Assembly: GCF_014205225.1 (NCBI RefSeq)
Contig: NZ_JACHNB010000001.1
Span: 124,001 to 188,000, forward strand
Reading direction: 5' to 3'
DNA: 64,000 bases
DNA from: Actinoplanes octamycinicus
Lineage (GTDB): Bacteria; Actinomycetota; Actinomycetes; Mycobacteriales; Micromonosporaceae
The position numbers and the translations under genes were made by a program. Below are positions 16,997-24,426 of the stretch, piece by piece. The notes beneath the pieces were generated by a model. The model saw nothing but the letters and a program-made list of their open reading frames with translations. It had not been told where the DNA came from and made no database searches. Positions within the stretch are counted from its first letter, which is position 1; every line of letters begins with the position of its first letter.

Positions 16997-18099
16997 CGGC
17001 CTCCGGCTCCCGCGCCGGCGGGCAACGGGATCCCGGTGAGCGCCGAGTACACGTCACGGGTGGCGGTGACCACGTCGGCCCAGGTGGGCAGGGGCGCCGG
17101 GGTGGCCGAGCGACCGGCCGCGACGGCGTCGCGCAGCGCGCCGGCCAGCGCCTCGGTGTCCTCCGGATCGGTCAGTCGCAGCCAGGCCGTGCTGCCGGCC
17201 AGCCCGGCCAGCTCCTGGTGGGCCGGAATCGGCGCGGCGACGGTCGGGATGCCGGCGGCGAGCGCGTCGGCCACGGTCATCCCGAACGCCTCGTGCGCCG
17301 AGGCGGAGACCGCCGCCGAGGTGCGGGCCAGGCAGCCGGCGAACGCGGCGTCGTCGAGCCGGCCGTGGAAGTCCACCCGGCCGGCCACCCCGAGGCGGCC
17401 GGCCAGCTGCTTGAGCGCCGACCGGGCCGGGCCGTCGCCGACCACGTCCAGCCGGTACGCCGGGCCGAGCGGGACCATCGCCCGGATCACCCGGTCCACC
17501 CGCTTGTAGTGTTCGAGCCGGCCGACGCAGAGGATGCCGCGAACCCCGGCCCGCCGGCCGGGCACCACCGGGCGCGGGTCGGTCCCGTTCGGGATCACCG
17601 CGATCCGGCCGGCCGTCTCCGGGAAGTCCCGCAGCACCAGGTCCCGCTCGGCACCGGTGACGCAGACGATCCGGCCGGCCCGGCTCATGATCCGCCGCCC
17701 GAACGGCCGGTACATCGGGTGCAGCGCGGCACGCAGCCGGGTGTGCCCGGTCCCGTGGTAGTGCGGCGTGAAGACCAGCGGGGTGCGGTGCCGGCCGAGC
17801 GACGCGCCCAGCGACACCAGCGCGTGGTAGCTGTGCGTGTGCAGCACGTCGTAGTCCCCGCCGTGCCGGCGCAGCCAGCGCCAGAGCGGCATCGACACCC
17901 GGTAGTCGCGGGCCGGCACGGTCAGCGGGAAGCGCCGGACCAGCACGCCGTCCACGGTCGCGGTGGACCGGGCGGCGTGCTGGGTGAGCACCTCGACGTC
18001 GTCGCCGGCCGCGGCCAGCCCGGCGCACAGGCGCCGGACGTGCGTCTCCACCCCGCCGATGTCCGGGTGGTAGGCGTTGCAGACGACGCCGATCCTCAT
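16993..18099 (-). CDS. GT4-family glycosyltransferase
   Basis: A 368-residue GT-B enzyme beginning MRIGVVCNAYHPDIGGVETH. The C-terminal domain has ILCVGRLEHYKRVDRVIRAM, a conserved PNGTDP turn and SASAHEAFGMTVADALAAG, which holds the E-x7-D/E nucleotide-sugar motif. It resembles PimA/WcaL-like mannosyl- or hexosyltransferases, but donor specificity cannot be read. The ATG overlaps the GT2 stop by four bases and its stop overlaps the membrane enzyme start by four, placing it firmly in the operon. Confidence 0.9.
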   Translation of the reverse strand: MRIGVVCNAYHPDIGGVETHVRRLCAGLAAAGDDVEVLTQHAARSTATVDGVLVRRFPLTVPARDYRVSMPLWRWLRRHGGDYDVLHTHSYHALVSLGASLGRHRTPLVFTPHYHGTGHTRLRAALHPMYRPFGRRIMSRAGRIVCVTGAERDLVLRDFPETAGRIAVIPNGTDPRPVVPGRRAGVRGILCVGRLEHYKRVDRVIRAMVPLGPAYRLDVVGDGPARSALKQLAGRLGVAGRVDFHGRLDDAAFAGCLARTSAAVSASAHEAFGMTVADALAAGIPTVAAPIPAHQELAGLAGSTAWLRLTDPEDTEALAGALRDAVAAGRSATPAPLPTWADVVTATRDVYSALTGIPLPAGAGAGGR

Positions 18100-18941
18100 C
18101 GGGCGGCCTGTCCGGCGACCTGCCGGGCCGCCCGCTTGCGGCCGCGCGGCCACTCCCGCGCGATGGTGCGCAGCACCCGGATCCCGTCGGTGAACGCGTT
18201 CAGGTTGCTCACCCCGTGGATCCGGTCGTGCTCGAAGCTGGTCACCTCCTCGATGACCAGGCGGGCCCGGGCGGCGCGCAGGTTGAGCAGGGTCTCGATC
18301 TCGAAACCGTCGCCCCACAGCCGGCCGTCCGCGCCGGCCGGGGCGGGCGAGGTGCTGTCCAGGTCGAAGACGTCCAGATGACACGACCAGAACGCGTTGT
18401 AGCCGTAGCAGAGGTCGCTGTACTTCGTACCGAAAAGGACATTGACCAGCAGGCTCAGCATCCGGTTGCCGGCCCGGCGCAGCCGGGTGATGTCGGCGCT
18501 GCCGCCACCGGGACGGAACCGCGAACCCTTGGCGAAGTCGGCGCCGCCGCGCAGCGCGGCGATGAAGCTCGGGATCTCGCCCGGGTCGGTCGAGCCGTCG
18601 GCGTCGATCATCACGATGATGTCCCCGGTGCACGCCGCGAATCCGCAGGCCAGGGCGTTGCCCTTGCCGCGGCGGTTCTGGGTGACGACGCGGATGTCCG
18701 GGCGCAGCTGGCGGGCGACCGCCACGGTGTCGTCGGTGGAGCCGCCGTCGACCAGGATCACCTCGTCCACCTGGGGCAGCCGGGCGAAGACGTGCGGCAG
18801 GTTGCGGGCCTCGTTGAGCGCCGGAACCACGACGCTGACGATCGGCTCCGGATCGGGTTCCGGGTCGGGTCGGGCCGGTGGCTCGACGGTGGTCTGTTCG
18901 GTGCCGGTCTCGGTGGGGAGCACACGGTCGACCGTGGGCAT
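18096..18941 (-). CDS. GT2-family glycosyltransferase, first gene of the polysaccharide operon
   Basis: A 281-residue inverting GT-A enzyme: VSVVVPALNEARNLPHVF at the start of the fold, VDGGSTDDTVAVA, and the DADGSTDPG metal site (D-x-D). The family resembles dolichol-phosphate-mannose/polyprenyl glycosyltransferases (DPM1-like), which would supply a lipid-linked sugar donor to the GT-C protein in the same operon. No C-terminal membrane helices are seen. The ATG at 18941 has GGAG eight bases upstream; an ATG at 18992 lacks one. This is the promoter-proximal gene of seven overlapping genes on the minus strand. Confidence 0.88.
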   Translation of the reverse strand: MPTVDRVLPTETGTEQTTVEPPARPDPEPDPEPIVSVVVPALNEARNLPHVFARLPQVDEVILVDGGSTDDTVAVARQLRPDIRVVTQNRRGKGNALACGFAACTGDIIVMIDADGSTDPGEIPSFIAALRGGADFAKGSRFRPGGGSADITRLRRAGNRMLSLLVNVLFGTKYSDLCYGYNAFWSCHLDVFDLDSTSPAPAGADGRLWGDGFEIETLLNLRAARARLVIEEVTSFEHDRIHGVSNLNAFTDGIRVLRTIAREWPRGRKRAARQVAGQAAR

Positions 18942-19078
18942 GTGGTGTCTCCGATCGGGCAGGGTGGAGGCGGCCTGACAGGCCGGGCGCATGGGTACGG
19001 AATGGGTGACGACGGGCGGCCGAGACGCCGCCCCGGGAGGGGGTCAGCCGGTGCCGTGAGCGGCGCCGGCAAGGACGG

Positions 19079-19867
19079 TCACGCCGTGGGCGCGTCGACC
19101 GTCCAGTCGTAGACGTCCTGGTGGGAGACCCGGTCGCCGGTGGCACCGGTGAAGCCGAGCCAGCCCCCGGAGACACCCGCCCAGTGCGCGAGGTCGACCT
19201 TCTCGTCGAGCATCAGCCGCTCCCGGGCGTGCTTGTGGAGTGCGCGGACGTGCACCCGCAGCCGCTGGTCGCCGGCGTCGTAGCCGATCCGGGCCAGGAA
19301 CGGCTTGCCGTACAGCGGGATCGGGGCCGCGATGGACCGGTGGTGCCGGTCCGGGTTGCCGCCGAGTACCACGGCCAGGTGGTTGCTGCTCGGGTCGGCG
19401 GTGTTCTGGTAGGTGTCGAACTCGACCGCGACGCTCTTCCGGATGCCGCGGTAGCCGAGGCCGCCGCCCCAGCCGCCGAGCGCGCGCGGCCCGTGGCCCT
19501 GGGCGAGGAACGCGATGCCGTCCGCGCCGGGCCGGTTGTGGTGCAGGAACGCCTTGAACGACGTGCGGAACGACCGGTTCAGGCCGACCTTCTCGGTGGA
19601 CCAGGCCGAGCCGGTCTGCTTGTAGCCGCCGGTGGTCAGCTGGATGACCCGTTTGCCGGTGCTGGTCCGGGTGATCATGGCGGCGGTGCCGTTGAGCTCC
19701 AGGTGTGTCCCGGAGCCGTCGGTGATCGGGTGACTCTCGTGGAGGGCGCGAGGTGCGGCGACCGCGCCCGCGGCGGGCGCGGCGGCGACTATGGACAGGA
19801 CGGCGGCGGCCAGTCGGCCACCCCGCGCCAGTCTCGACGTACGAGAGAGACGCACTACATGCTCCAT
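19079..19867 (-). CDS. Secreted L-type (legume-like) lectin domain protein
   Basis: A 262-residue protein with an Arg-rich start and a hydrophobic stretch ending APAAGAVAAPRA, which reads as a signal peptide. The rest is a single L-type lectin domain. GADGIAFLAQG and SVAVEFDTYQN carry the family's metal-site Asp and Asn, and a His follows in SSNHLAVVLGG. Legume-type lectins bind sugars through Ca/Mn. It stands upstream of the polysaccharide operon on the same strand, with 137 bases between, so it may bind the polymer made there. An ATG at 19867 is given; no good ribosome site is seen, and a GTG four codons in, with GGAG upstream, is an alternative. Confidence 0.8.
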   Translation of the reverse strand: MEHVVRLSRTSRLARGGRLAAAVLSIVAAAPAAGAVAAPRALHESHPITDGSGTHLELNGTAAMITRTSTGKRVIQLTTGGYKQTGSAWSTEKVGLNRSFRTSFKAFLHHNRPGADGIAFLAQGHGPRALGGWGGGLGYRGIRKSVAVEFDTYQNTADPSSNHLAVVLGGNPDRHHRSIAAPIPLYGKPFLARIGYDAGDQRLRVHVRALHKHARERLMLDEKVDLAHWAGVSGGWLGFTGATGDRVSHQDVYDWTVDAPTA

Positions 19868-20373
19868 TTCAGTCGATTTGCCCGACTAAGACCTGGCCTA
19901 AGGTAGGGCAGACTCCGGAGCCGCGTGAGCGAGTCCTGGTTATTTACCCAAGACGGTCCCCCGGTCGTGACCGGCCCGGCCCGCCACCGCACCGCGACGA
20001 CCCGCCCCGCCCGACCCGATTTCCGCAATTCCACAAAGACGTGCGTCGAATTCAGCGACGGCCCCGAATGTGGACCGCCACCGATCCGGGAAAATCTGGG
20101 CGGTCGCGCCGCCGTGTCGCGGGCCGTTTACTCTGCGCTGCGGGTGTGGTTGCATTAGAGCAGGTCAGCGAAATCTGGCGCGATCTCGTTGAACCCTCGG
20201 CATCATCCGTTCGGAGGATGCCCGGGGTTCACCACCCCGCCGCTGTTTTTCTTTAAGTTTCGGTCGCGGAAACCTTAAATAATGTTCCGGAATTGATTTC
20301 TGTGAGAGCTGCTCCTAACGTCTGCTCGTCGGCGCCACACAATGGCGAACGCCACATCACCGAAGGGCACGTC
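19868..20373. other. 506-bp divergent intergenic region
   Basis: Between the lectin (minus) and the surface protein (plus) no gene is convincing. The region is less GC-rich near 20240-20300. It holds a strong hairpin (20191-20230), a T-rich stretch (20246-20254) and an imperfect inverted repeat, TTTAAGTTTC / GAAACCTTAAA, at 20252-20279 just before an AT-rich, promoter-like segment. Confidence 0.6.
20191..20230 (+). terminator. Strong hairpin with trailing T-tract in a divergent intergenic region
   Basis: An 18-base arm beginning GAACCCTCGG pairs with the arm ending CCCGGGGTTC, with two mismatches and one G-T pair around a four-base loop. A TTTTTCTTT tract follows about 15 bases later. It looks like a terminator or attenuator, yet no gene reads into it from the left. 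Confidence 0.55.
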
Positions 20374-21876
20374 ATGGGAAGCTCGGGTCACCGTCGTTCC
20401 GGTCTCGCAGTCGCGGGCTCGGGGCGTACCCGACTGCTGGCCGCCGGGGCCTTGGTCGTCGCCGTGGGCGGCGCGATCGGATTCACCCAGCTGTCGCGCG
20501 CCGACGAGACGCCGTCGACGAAGGCCGCCAGCGAGAGCGGCGCCGGCAAGATCGTCAATGGCCAGAAGATCCTCACCGACACCTGCATCGACAGCCGGCT
20601 CACCGCGCACGACGGCTTCCAGAAAGGTGACCGCTGCGTCTCCACCGAGTTCGGTGAGGTGGCCTCGGCCGCCAACAACGCGGCGCTGCTGATCACCGAG
20701 TCGCCGCGCCAGGTCGCGCCGAACACGCCGTTCACCCTCAAGGTGAGCACCCGGAACCTGATCCGCGACCGGTTCCTCGCGGCCGGCAAGGGCGGGTACT
20801 ACGTCGAGTCGAGCGTCCTGCAGAACGGCATCGTGCGCGGCCACTTCCACACCGCGTGCCGGATGCTGGACAGCACCCGGGAGGCGCCCAACCCGGAGCC
20901 GGTGCCGGCGTTCTTCGTCGCCACCGAGGACCAGAAGGGCGGGCGGGCGCCGGACACGGTGACCATCCAGGTCCCGGGGATGCCGGCCGAGGGCACCGCG
21001 CAGTGCGCGTCCTGGGCCGGTGACGGCTCGCACCGCACGCCGATGATGGAGCGGGCCAACCAGACGCCGGCCATCGACGCCGTGCGGATCACGGTGCGCG
21101 CCGCGGCCGGCGGCAACCAGGGCGGCGGCAACCAGGGCGGCGGCAACCAGGGCGGCAACCAGGGCGGCGGCGACCAGAACAACGGCGGCAACCAGAACAA
21201 CGGCGGGAACACCGGTGGCAACAACACGGGTGGCAACACCGGCGGCAACACCGGGGGAAACAACACCGGCGGCAACACCGGGGGAAACAACACCGGCGGC
21301 AACAACACGGGTGGCAACAACAACACCGGCGGGAACAACACCGGCGGTCAGGCGACCGCCACCCCGCGGGTGACCACCAAGACCACCGTCTCGCCGGGCG
21401 CCACCAAGAACAACAACGGTGCGGGCACCGGCGGCAACACCGACCAGGAGACGACCGGCACGACGAAGACCACCACCGAGCCGGCCGCGTCCCCGACCGC
21501 CACCACCAAGGCGCCGACCACCAAGTCGACGAAGTCCACCAGCGGCAACTCCACCACGTCGAATTCGGACACCGAGGCCGATGAGCCGGCGGAGACCACG
21601 GCGCCGGCCACCAAGAAGCCGAAGCCGCAGGTGACCGAGAGCGAAGAGGCGCCCGCGGCGGACTACGGCGTGGACGGCGGCGCGCCCGACCAGGCAGCGC
21701 CGGCCAGCACCTCGGACGACGTGCAGCTCGCCGACCCGCCGGCCGGCGGCGGCGAGAAGGGCGGCCCGCTCACCCTGCTGAGCGAGCACCCGGCGTGGTT
21801 CGGCGGCGGCGCGGTCGTGGTGCTGCTCGCGGTGATCGGATTCTCCTTCGCCCGGTCCCGGCCGCGGCGGTACTAG
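20374..21876 (+). CDS. Conserved actinobacterial surface protein with Gly-Asn repeat and C-terminal membrane anchor
   Basis: A 500-residue exported protein. A basic N-terminus precedes a hydrophobic helix (residues about 15-35). Next comes a conserved domain of roughly 200 residues with IVNGQKILTDTCIDSRLTAHDGFQ (in part), four or more cysteines and HFHTACRMLDS, a pattern shared with uncharacterised actinomycete surface proteins. A run of NQGGG / NNTGG repeats (about residues 247-328) and a Thr/Ala/Pro-rich stalk follow. The C-terminus is WFGGGAVVVLLAVIGFSFARSRPRR, a membrane anchor with a basic tail but no LPxTG. A wall-spanning role is inferred. The ATG at 20374 has GAAGGG seven bases upstream. 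Confidence 0.75.
   Translation: MGSSGHRRSGLAVAGSGRTRLLAAGALVVAVGGAIGFTQLSRADETPSTKAASESGAGKIVNGQKILTDTCIDSRLTAHDGFQKGDRCVSTEFGEVASAANNAALLITESPRQVAPNTPFTLKVSTRNLIRDRFLAAGKGGYYVESSVLQNGIVRGHFHTACRMLDSTREAPNPEPVPAFFVATEDQKGGRAPDTVTIQVPGMPAEGTAQCASWAGDGSHRTPMMERANQTPAIDAVRITVRAAAGGNQGGGNQGGGNQGGNQGGGDQNNGGNQNNGGNTGGNNTGGNTGGNTGGNNTGGNTGGNNTGGNNTGGNNNTGGNNTGGQATATPRVTTKTTVSPGATKNNNGAGTGGNTDQETTGTTKTTTEPAASPTATTKAPTTKSTKSTSGNSTTSNSDTEADEPAETTAPATKKPKPQVTESEEAPAADYGVDGGAPDQAAPASTSDDVQLADPPAGGGEKGGPLTLLSEHPAWFGGGAVVVLLAVIGFSFARSRPRRY
21110..21355 (+). repeat. Gly/Asn-coding triplet-based repeat in the surface protein
   Basis: Variable 12- to 18-base units such as GGCGGCAACCAG and GGCGGCAACACC encode GGNQ and GGNT/GGNN repeats over about 80 residues. 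They form a flexible spacer between the folded domain and the stalk. Confidence 0.85.
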
Positions 21877-21891
21877 AGCCTTTCAGCTCCG

Positions 21892-21947
21892 GCGGTGTCC
21901 CGGGCGGGCGCGAACTCCTCCGCGCCGCTCGGGACACCGCATTTTTT
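21892..21947 (+). terminator. Rho-independent terminator of the surface protein gene
   Basis: GCGGTGTCCCG at 21892-21902 pairs perfectly with CGGGACACCGC at 21930-21940, and the loop has further internal pairing. Six Ts follow at 21942-21947. It lies 16 bases after the stop codon. Confidence 0.88.
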
Positions 21948-21983
21948 CGGTACGCCGGGCGCGCGCTCCGGTCGTACCGAAAA
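21944..21983. repeat. Dispersed palindrome, copy 1
   Basis: TTTTCGGTACG (21944-21954) pairs perfectly with CGTACCGAAAA (21973-21983) around an 18-base GC-rich core that itself has CCGG/CCGG arms. Related copies lie near 27533-27563 and 61855-61891, and a right half-site lies inside a regulator gene at 57476-57489. Confidence 0.75.
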
Positions 21984-22062
21984 GCGTCTCTGCCGTTTGT
22001 GATCGTGGGATGCGTCCCGCGCATCCGAGGAATGCGTGCGCGGGTCGGCTGATCGCGGAGAA

Positions 22063-22081
22063 TAAGGGTAGCCTTACCAGC
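22063..22081 (+). promoter_or_regulatory. DtxR/IdeR-type iron box upstream of the siderophore-interacting protein
   Basis: TAAGGGTAGCCTTACCAGC matches the TWAGGTWAGSCTWACCTWA iron-box consensus at 15 of 19 positions by eye, including the whole central TAGCCTTACC. It ends 34 bases before the ATG of the SIP gene. Iron-bound repressor would silence the gene when iron is sufficient. Confidence 0.8.
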
Positions 22082-22115
22082 CGATGATCCGGTGACCGGC
22101 AGTGAGGTGCGAAAC

Positions 22116-22964
22116 ATGTCGAACAGACCGGCGCGGCCCGCGCATGTTGGCGTGGTGACGCGGGTGGAGCAGCTCACCCCGCACATGGTGCGGGTGGTGG
22201 TCGGTGGCGAGGCGATCGCCCGGATCGACGCCAGCCGCTGCACCGACCACTACATCAAGGTGATCTTCCCGCAGCCCGGCGTCGACTATCCGGAGCCCTT
22301 CGACATGGGCGAGATCCGGGAGACGCTGCCGCGGGAGAGCTGGCCGGTGGTGCGGACCTACACGGTGCGCAAGTGGCTGCCCGAGGCCGCCGAGATGTGG
22401 GTGGACTTCGTGGTGCACGGCGACGCCGGCATCGCCGGGCCGTGGGCGGCGCGGGCCCGGGTCGGCGAGCCGTTCCGGTTCATGGGCCCGGGCGGTGGCT
22501 ACTCGCCGGACGCCGACGCCGACTGGCACCTGCTGGCCGGTGACGAGAGCGCGCTGCCGGCGATCGGTGCCGCCCTGGCCGGCATGCCGGAGGGCGCGCC
22601 GGTGCGGGCGTTCATCGAGGTCGACGGGCCGGACGAGGAGCAGAAGCTGGAGTCCCCCGGCGCCGCCGAGATCGTCTGGCTGCACCGCGGCGACCGGCCG
22701 GTGGGCGCCGCCCTGGTCGAGGCGGTGCGCGGGCTGGACTTCCCGGCCGGGCGGGTGCAAGCGTTCGTGCACGGCGAGGCCGCGTTCGTCAAGGAGCTGC
22801 GCGGGCACCTGCGGCTGGACCGCGGCCTGAGCATGGACCAGCTGTCCATCTCCGGCTACTGGCGGCGCGGGCTGAACGAGGACGGCTGGCAGTCCAGCAA
22901 GCGGGAGTGGAACGCGCAGGTCGAGCAGGAACAGGAGCGGGCCGCCCCGGCCACCGCGGGGTAA
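22116..22964 (+). CDS. Siderophore-interacting protein (FAD-dependent ferric-siderophore reductase)
   Basis: A 282-residue cytosolic flavoprotein of the SIP/ViuB family, which reduces ferric siderophores after import and releases iron. The FAD-binding VRTYTVRKW motif and the DFVVHGDAGIAGPWAARARVG stretch (in part) are characteristic, as are the C-terminal HGEAAFVKELRGHL and ISGYWRRGLNEDGW motifs near the NAD(P)H site. The ATG at 22116 follows GAGG by eight bases; a GTG at 22092 would add eight residues. An iron box precedes it. No siderophore synthesis or uptake genes are nearby; the next gene is an MFS transporter that could be related or independent. Confidence 0.93.
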   Translation: MSNRPARPAHVGVVTRVEQLTPHMVRVVVGGEAIARIDASRCTDHYIKVIFPQPGVDYPEPFDMGEIRETLPRESWPVVRTYTVRKWLPEAAEMWVDFVVHGDAGIAGPWAARARVGEPFRFMGPGGGYSPDADADWHLLAGDESALPAIGAALAGMPEGAPVRAFIEVDGPDEEQKLESPGAAEIVWLHRGDRPVGAALVEAVRGLDFPAGRVQAFVHGEAAFVKELRGHLRLDRGLSMDQLSISGYWRRGLNEDGWQSSKREWNAQVEQEQERAAPATAG

Positions 22965-23047
22965 GGACCGAAGCCCGGGTGAGGCCTTCGTCTCATCCGG
23001 CGTTCCCGCAGGTCTCCGGTCCACCGCCGTCGGACGATGATGGTGCT

Positions 23048-24235
23048 GTGGCAGTGCTCGACGAACAACCGACCCGGTCCCGTCGCGGGCGGGCCTTCGC
23101 CCTCGTGGCGCTGGTCCTCGCGGCGGTGAACCTGCGGCTCGCGGTGACCAGCGTGGGCCCGGTGCTCACCGAGATCCGCGACGGGCTCGGCATGAGCTCG
23201 ACGGTGGCCGGGTTGCTGACCTCGGTGCCGGTGGTCTGCTTCGCCTCGGTCGGGCTGCTGGCGCCCCGCCTGGCCCGCCGGCTGGGCGCCGCCCCGGTGA
23301 TCGCCGGCGGCATGCTGCTGCTCGTCGCCGGGCTGGCCGCCCGCCCGTTCGCGCCCGGCTCGGCACTGTTCCTGCTGCTGAGCGCGGTCGCACTGGCCGG
23401 CATCGCGCTGGTCAACGTGCTGCTGCCGTCGGTCGTCAAGGACCACTTCCCGACCCAGGTCGGCACCGTCACCGGGCTCTACTCGGTCGCACTGAACCTC
23501 GGGGCGACCGCGGCGGCCGCCGCCACCGTGCCGCTGACCAGCAGCTTCGGCGACTGGCGGCTGGGGCTGGGCTGCTGGGCGCTGGCCGCCTTGATCGCGC
23601 TGCCGCCGTGGCTGCTGATGGCCCGGGAGCGCTCCGCGACCCCGGCGCCGGATGCCAGCACGCCGCCGGTGCGGGTCAGCCGGCAGCCGGTGGCCTGGGC
23701 GCTGGCCGTCTACTTCGGGATGCAGTCCACCTCGGCGTACGTGATCATCGGCTGGCTGCCGCAGATCTACCGGGACGCCGGGCTCTCCGCGGAGCTGGCC
23801 GGGGTTCTCTTCGCGACCACCTCGCTGCTAGGGGTGCCGCTCGGGATGGCGCTGTCGGCGGTGGCCGGAAAAGTGCGGTCGCAGAGCGGTATTGCTGTTG
23901 CTTTGGGGCTTTTTGGAATTGCTGGTTATTCCGGCCTATGGGCCGATCCGGCCGCCGCGCCGTGGCTCTGGGCCATTCTGCTGGGCATCGTGAACACGGC
24001 TTTCCCGCTCGTTCTGACGATGATCGCGCTGCGCGGCCGGACGCCGGCCACGGTGGTCAGGCTGTCCGCGTTCGCGCAGGGTGTCGGCTATCTGATCGCC
24101 ATCCCCGGCCCGATCCTCATCGGCGCGCTGCACGACGCGACCGGCGGCTGGCGGGCTCCGCTGGCGGTCATGGTGGCTTTGATGGTGCCGCAGATCACTG
24201 CGGGATTTTTCGCCGGCCGTAATCGCCAGATTTAG
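23048..24235 (+). CDS. MFS transporter, CynX/NimT-like
   Basis: A 395-residue transporter with 12 predicted helices, close in pattern to the CynX/NimT (cyanate/2-nitroimidazole) subgroup: LAAVNLRLAVTSVGPVLTEIRDGLGMSS (in part) at the start, and LPSVVKDHFPTQVGTVTGLYS in the first half. The substrate is unknown. A GTG at 23048 places the start near the family N-terminus; an in-frame GTG at 22979 is possible. It follows the iron-regulated SIP gene by 83 bases on the same strand. Codons from about 23887 to 23935 and at the 3' end are unusually rich in A/T-ending choices (ATT, GCT, GTT, TTT), unlike the rest of the gene. Confidence 0.85.
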   Translation: MAVLDEQPTRSRRGRAFALVALVLAAVNLRLAVTSVGPVLTEIRDGLGMSSTVAGLLTSVPVVCFASVGLLAPRLARRLGAAPVIAGGMLLLVAGLAARPFAPGSALFLLLSAVALAGIALVNVLLPSVVKDHFPTQVGTVTGLYSVALNLGATAAAAATVPLTSSFGDWRLGLGCWALAALIALPPWLLMARERSATPAPDASTPPVRVSRQPVAWALAVYFGMQSTSAYVIIGWLPQIYRDAGLSAELAGVLFATTSLLGVPLGMALSAVAGKVRSQSGIAVALGLFGIAGYSGLWADPAAAPWLWAILLGIVNTAFPLVLTMIALRGRTPATVVRLSAFAQGVGYLIAIPGPILIGALHDATGGWRAPLAVMVALMVPQITAGFFAGRNRQI

Positions 24236-24426
24236 GTCTTGGCTCAGGTTCCGCGAAGCTGAATCGGCGGACCTCAAGGGCGTGCGCCGCTGGCCGATAG
24301 TGACCCCAGGCTATCCACAGCCGGTCCCCGGGTCGTCAACCCGATCTTTCAAAGGTGGATCAGGTTCACTATCCTTCCGGCGGCGGGCTGGACCCACGCC
24401 CTGCCGTTTCAGTCAAGGAGTCACGC

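Noticed and set aside
19925..20256. Small plus-strand genes in the lectin/surface-protein gap
   Set aside because: Short frames without ribosome sites or homology, overlapping a strong hairpin.
24300..24320. DnaA-box-like TATCCACAG
   Set aside because: A single near-match without clustering or AT-rich DNA; not evidence of an origin.
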